A DNA stretch of 54,593 nucleotides from Bryobacterales bacterium (GTDB taxonomy: Bacteria > Acidobacteriota > Terriglobia > Bryobacterales > Bryobacteraceae): NCBI GenBank assembly GCA_020854055.1, contig JADZGD010000060.1, forward strand, positions 1 through 54,593, written 5' to 3'. The number at the start of each line of letters is the position of its first letter. The first letter of the stretch is position 1. Of the stretch, positions 52,001 through 54,593 are shown piece by piece. The notes under the pieces were generated by a model. It saw nothing but the letters and a program-made list of their open reading frames with translations, had not been told where the DNA came from and made no database searches. A program made the translations under genes and the position numbers.

Positions 52001-53013
52001 CAACGCAGCCAGGAATCGAGATTTTCACGCACGAAGGCGTCGTCGCTCAGGTGCGGATAAGCCGCGTAGACGCGATCGATCTCTTCCATCTGGCCGGCAG
52101 ACAACTCCTCTTGGGGATTCAGGCACCAGCGGCCCTCGAGCAGTCCCTGGCGGCGAAGCACCTCGTGAATACCGGCGATGCAGCCGTGGAAGGCGTGAGC
52201 CGGGTCAAAAAAGGCGGCGTTGGCGTCGGTGATCTCGGCGGAGAGTGTGAGCCAGTCTGCTGCCAGTGGCGCCTCGCTGGCGGTGGCGGCATGGATCTTT
52301 TCCAACTGCTCCACGGCGCGGCGTGTCCACACGGCCCAGTGGCCTAGCAGCCCTCCCACAATGCGGAGCTTACGGCCGTTGAATCGGAAAGTCGTCAGCA
52401 GGTCGGCAATGATGTTGTCGTCGTTGCCGGTGTAGATGGGAATGGAAGAGCCGGCATCGGCCAGGGCGCGTGCCACGTCCAGCGTCTGGTAGCGGTTGAA
52501 CGGCGCTACTTTGATGCCCACCACATTTTCGATTTCGGCGAACCGCCGCCAGAATTCGTAGGGCAGAATGCGGCCGCCCACGGCGGGTTGCAGATAGAAC
52601 CCGAAGACCGGAATCACTCGGGCCACCGCGCGAACATGGTCCAGCAGTTGGTCGATGGTGGCATCCTTCAGTGCCCCCAGGCTGAGCAATCCGGCGTGGT
52701 AGCCGAGTCTGGCGGCGAGTTCAGCCTCTTTCACCGCCTGTGGCGTCCGCCCCACCACACCGGCGATCTTCACCACATTTCGACCGTCCATCTCGGCGGC
52801 GGCAAGCGAAAGCACCGGTTCGAGAAGCCCTATCTGGGGATCGCGAATCTCAAACTGGGTAGTGTGCACGGCGACGGCGACGCCGCCGGCTCCCGCGGCC
52901 AGGTAGTAGCGGGTGAGCGCGCGCTGCCGCCGTTCATCCAGCTTCCGTTCGGCGGTAAGCGCCAGCGGATGGGCGGGAATCACGCACCCGCGGCGAACAA
53001 TGTCTCTCCACAT
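52000..53013 (-). CDS. Dihydrodipicolinate synthase-family (DapA-like) protein
   Basis: A 337-residue TIM-barrel protein of the DapA superfamily. The N terminus CVIPAHPLALTAERKLDERR is followed by AGAGGVAVAVHTTQFEI, VVKIAGVVGRTPQAVKEA and VVGIKVAPFNRYQTLDVAR (Schiff-base Lys). The 'YN-P' tyrosine region is replaced by VFGFYLQPAVGG. The pattern differs from lysine-synthesis DapA, so a catabolic aldolase is likelier. It is the third gene of a minus-strand run behind the epimerase (gap 18 bases) and converges on panC. Confidence 0.85.
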   Translation of the reverse strand: MWRDIVRRGCVIPAHPLALTAERKLDERRQRALTRYYLAAGAGGVAVAVHTTQFEIRDPQIGLLEPVLSLAAAEMDGRNVVKIAGVVGRTPQAVKEAELAARLGYHAGLLSLGALKDATIDQLLDHVRAVARVIPVFGFYLQPAVGGRILPYEFWRRFAEIENVVGIKVAPFNRYQTLDVARALADAGSSIPIYTGNDDNIIADLLTTFRFNGRKLRIVGGLLGHWAVWTRRAVEQLEKIHAATASEAPLAADWLTLSAEITDANAAFFDPAHAFHGCIAGIHEVLRRQGLLEGRWCLNPQEELSAGQMEEIDRVYAAYPHLSDDAFVRENLDSWLR

Positions 53014-53031
53014 GATGTAGCAACTCTCCGG

Positions 53032-54051
53032 TCAGAACTTTCCGTCGCGTGCCTCAAAGTGCGTCGGCTTGTTGAGCGAACGGCCGCCGGCGCTGATCCA
53101 CTCCGCCGTCCACTCCACCATCTGCTCGATGCCCACCGAGGGGTAGCCGAACAGGCGGTGGCAGTAGGAAGCGTTGTTGAGCAGGGCGGTTGGCGCCTCC
53201 GCGCCGGTGAACTCCGGCTCGATGCCGAAGATGCGGCCAAAGCGGGCGGCCAGCGCGCGCACCGACAGCGTCTCCGGTCCGGTGAGGTTGAGGGCAACCG
53301 GCGGCGCCGCGGCAATCTCCAAGGCGCGCAGGGCAACCGAGTTGGCATCGCCCTGCCAGATGACATTCACCGCGCCCATGGTGACATCTACCGGACGGCG
53401 TTCAAATACTTTGAGCGCAATGTCGCGCAGCACGCCGTAGCGAAGATCAATGGCGTAGTTCAGCCGCAACATGACAGCGGGCGTGCCATACAGCTTTGAG
53501 TAATACTCGAAGACGCGCTCGCGGGCCATTACCGATTGGGCGTACTCGCCGATCGGATGAAATGGCGTATCCTCGACGGCGCCGCCGCTACCAGGGGGCA
53601 GCAGCGGGTAGATATTGCCACTGGAAAACGCCACGATGCGCGCACGCTGGTAGCGTTCGGCCACGCGGGCGGGCGCCAGCGCGTTCATCGCCCAGGTGAG
53701 TGACTCATTGCCGGTGGAACCGAACTTACGTCCCGCCATGAAGATCACGCTGGCCGCTTCCGGCAGCGGACCAAGATCGTCCGCCAGCAGGTCGCAGGCG
53801 ACAGTCTCAATACCTTCCGCCTCCAGGCCCTCCCGCAGGCCCTGCTCGCTGAAACGCGAAATGGCGACGACACGGACCTTAGCCCCGGATTCGACGGCGG
53901 CACGGCGGGCGCGCCGGGCGAGGCTCGGCCCCATCTTCCCCCCCACGCCGAGAATCGCCAGCGTCTGGCCATCCATCGAAGCCAGCGCGGCTTTGTCGCC
54001 CTCGTTGGGGCGCGACATCAATTCTTCGAGTTCCTGCTCAGTACGAATCAC
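53032..54051 (-). CDS. Extended SDR (epimerase/dehydratase) lacking the catalytic lysine
   Basis: A 339-residue Rossmann protein. The nucleotide loop is [18 protein letters not shown] (GxGGxxG, about 32-49). The Ser region is [12 protein letters not shown]. At the YxxxK site the sequence is [11 protein letters not shown], so the lysine four residues after Tyr is Val. A C-terminal half includes [17 protein letters not shown] and [18 protein letters not shown]. The changed motif suggests altered chemistry or a binding role. The ATG overlaps the stop of the adenosine-specific-kinase gene (ATGA), and the DapA-like gene starts 18 bases on. Confidence 0.85.
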   Translation of the reverse strand: MIRTEQELEELMSRPNEGDKAALASMDGQTLAILGVGGKMGPSLARRARRAAVESGAKVRVVAISRFSEQGLREGLEAEGIETVACDLLADDLGPLPEAASVIFMAGRKFGSTGNESLTWAMNALAPARVAERYQRARIVAFSSGNIYPLLPPGSGGAVEDTPFHPIGEYAQSVMARERVFEYYSKLYGTPAVMLRLNYAIDLRYGVLRDIALKVFERRPVDVTMGAVNVIWQGDANSVALRALEIAAAPPVALNLTGPETLSVRALAARFGRIFGIEPEFTGAEAPTALLNNASYCHRLFGYPSVGIEQMVEWTAEWISAGGRSLNKPTHFEARDGKF

Positions 54052-54530
54052 CGTTTGTATCCAATCTTGCGCAGCAGGTCATGCCGCCACCGGACATCCT
54101 CTTCCGACTCCACGCCCTGGGGACGGGAGCCGTCGATGACGCCCACCACACCGCGTCCCTGTGCGGTTTCGGCGACGATCACCTCCACCGGATTGGCGGT
54201 GGCGCAAAAGATGTTGCACACCTCCGGCACGCTCTTGATGCGGCCGAGGATATTGATCGGGTAGCCGTCGCGAAGGGCAATATGGAACGTGTGCCCGGCT
54301 CCTACGGCGGTGGCGTTGCGAATGGCCACCTGGCGCAGTTCCTCGTCGTTGCCCTCCACGCGAATCTTGCAGGCGCCCGAGGCCTCGCTGAAGGCGATGC
54401 CGAATTTCATCTGCGGAACGGTTCCGGCGATCGCCTCATAAAGGTCCTCCACCGTCTTGATGAAATGCGACTGGCCGAGGATGATGTTCCCGTTTCCCGG
54501 GATTTCCAGACGGATGGCTTTCAGTTCCAT
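54048..54530 (-). CDS. Adenosine-specific kinase family (DUF355) protein
   Basis: A 160-residue protein of the compact DUF355 family, named after an archaeal protein that binds adenosine-type ligands. It starts [20 protein letters not shown]. The family pattern is visible in [76 protein letters not shown] and [12 protein letters not shown]. The enzymatic role is not well established. ATG 54530 opens the conserved fold; an in-frame start at 54590 is atypical. TATATT in the 63 bases upstream is a possible -10. It leads the coupled unit with the epimerase and the DapA-like gene. Confidence 0.88.
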   Translation of the reverse strand: MELKAIRLEIPGNGNIILGQSHFIKTVEDLYEAIAGTVPQMKFGIAFSEASGACKIRVEGNDEELRQVAIRNATAVGAGHTFHIALRDGYPINILGRIKSVPEVCNIFCATANPVEVIVAETAQGRGVVGVIDGSRPQGVESEEDVRWRHDLLRKIGYKR

Positions 54531-54593
54531 AACCGGATGCCGGAGCAATCTCCAATATAATTGAATTGAACCCGCCACCGCGCATGCCAAAAA

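Overview
The window is about 54.6 kb of GC-rich DNA from a bacterial chromosome. The gene content points to Acidobacteriota, most likely a Solibacter/Bryobacter-type lineage. Several Tat-exported Gfo/Idh/MocA oxidoreductases, DUF3617, DUF4832, DUF885 and PHP/DUF3604-type secreted proteins, DapA-family proteins, and frequent GTG or TTG starts all fit that group. This is an inference from gene families, not from a marker gene. I saw no rRNA, tRNA, CRISPR array, prophage or IS transposase.

Left edge (1-1.4 kb): the 5' part of a group II intron with its reverse transcriptase, both cut by the window edge, runs on the minus strand. It sits exactly behind the terminator of a small glycine-rich RRM protein, which is the signature of a class C (IIC) intron. 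A 438-base gene-free stretch with candidate promoters follows. From 1.8 to 4.4 kb two Gfo/Idh/MocA-type proteins converge.

4.5-14.5 kb (minus strand): the c-di-AMP/cell-wall operon cdaA-cdaR(ybbR)-glmM, a membrane spermidine-synthase-like protein, a secreted beta-propeller plus degenerate PHP protein, an UlaG-like lactonase and a DUF3617 protein. 14.6-22 kb: a nucleoside deaminase, M14 carboxypeptidase, OsmC, a BNR sialidase-like protein, RraA-like aldolase, aldehyde dehydrogenase and DUF4832 glycosidase-like protein. 22.1-27.7 kb (plus): hybrid histidine kinase, GlpD-like dehydrogenase, YihY, a zinc-ribbon membrane protein and MsrA, closely spaced. 27.7-33.2 kb (minus): M20 peptidase, DMT permease, HtrA protease, peptidoglycan-binding protein and alanine dehydrogenase.

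33.3-45.1 kb: CrcB, a Gfo/Idh/MocA protein converging on a DapA-like protein, a 41-residue membrane protein, a DUF885 lipoprotein, an FkbM methyltransferase, a sugar-permease-like protein, an aldo/keto reductase, another Gfo/Idh/MocA protein, and a serine-synthesis pair (class V aminotransferase and serA, overlapping). 45.1-52 kb (plus): YqeY; a tightly packed glycosyltransferase-GtrA / unknown / GMC oxidoreductase / epimerase cluster; then a DUF2520 protein with panB and panC, which together look like a pantoate/pantothenate operon. 52-54.5 kb (minus): an adenosine-specific-kinase-family protein, an epimerase without its catalytic lysine and a DapA-like aldolase, translationally coupled.

Two layout features recur. 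All eight convergent gene pairs have gaps of at most 35 bases, and at most of these junctions a hairpin contains or abuts a stop codon. Many neighbouring genes overlap by 4 bases (ATGA or GTGA).
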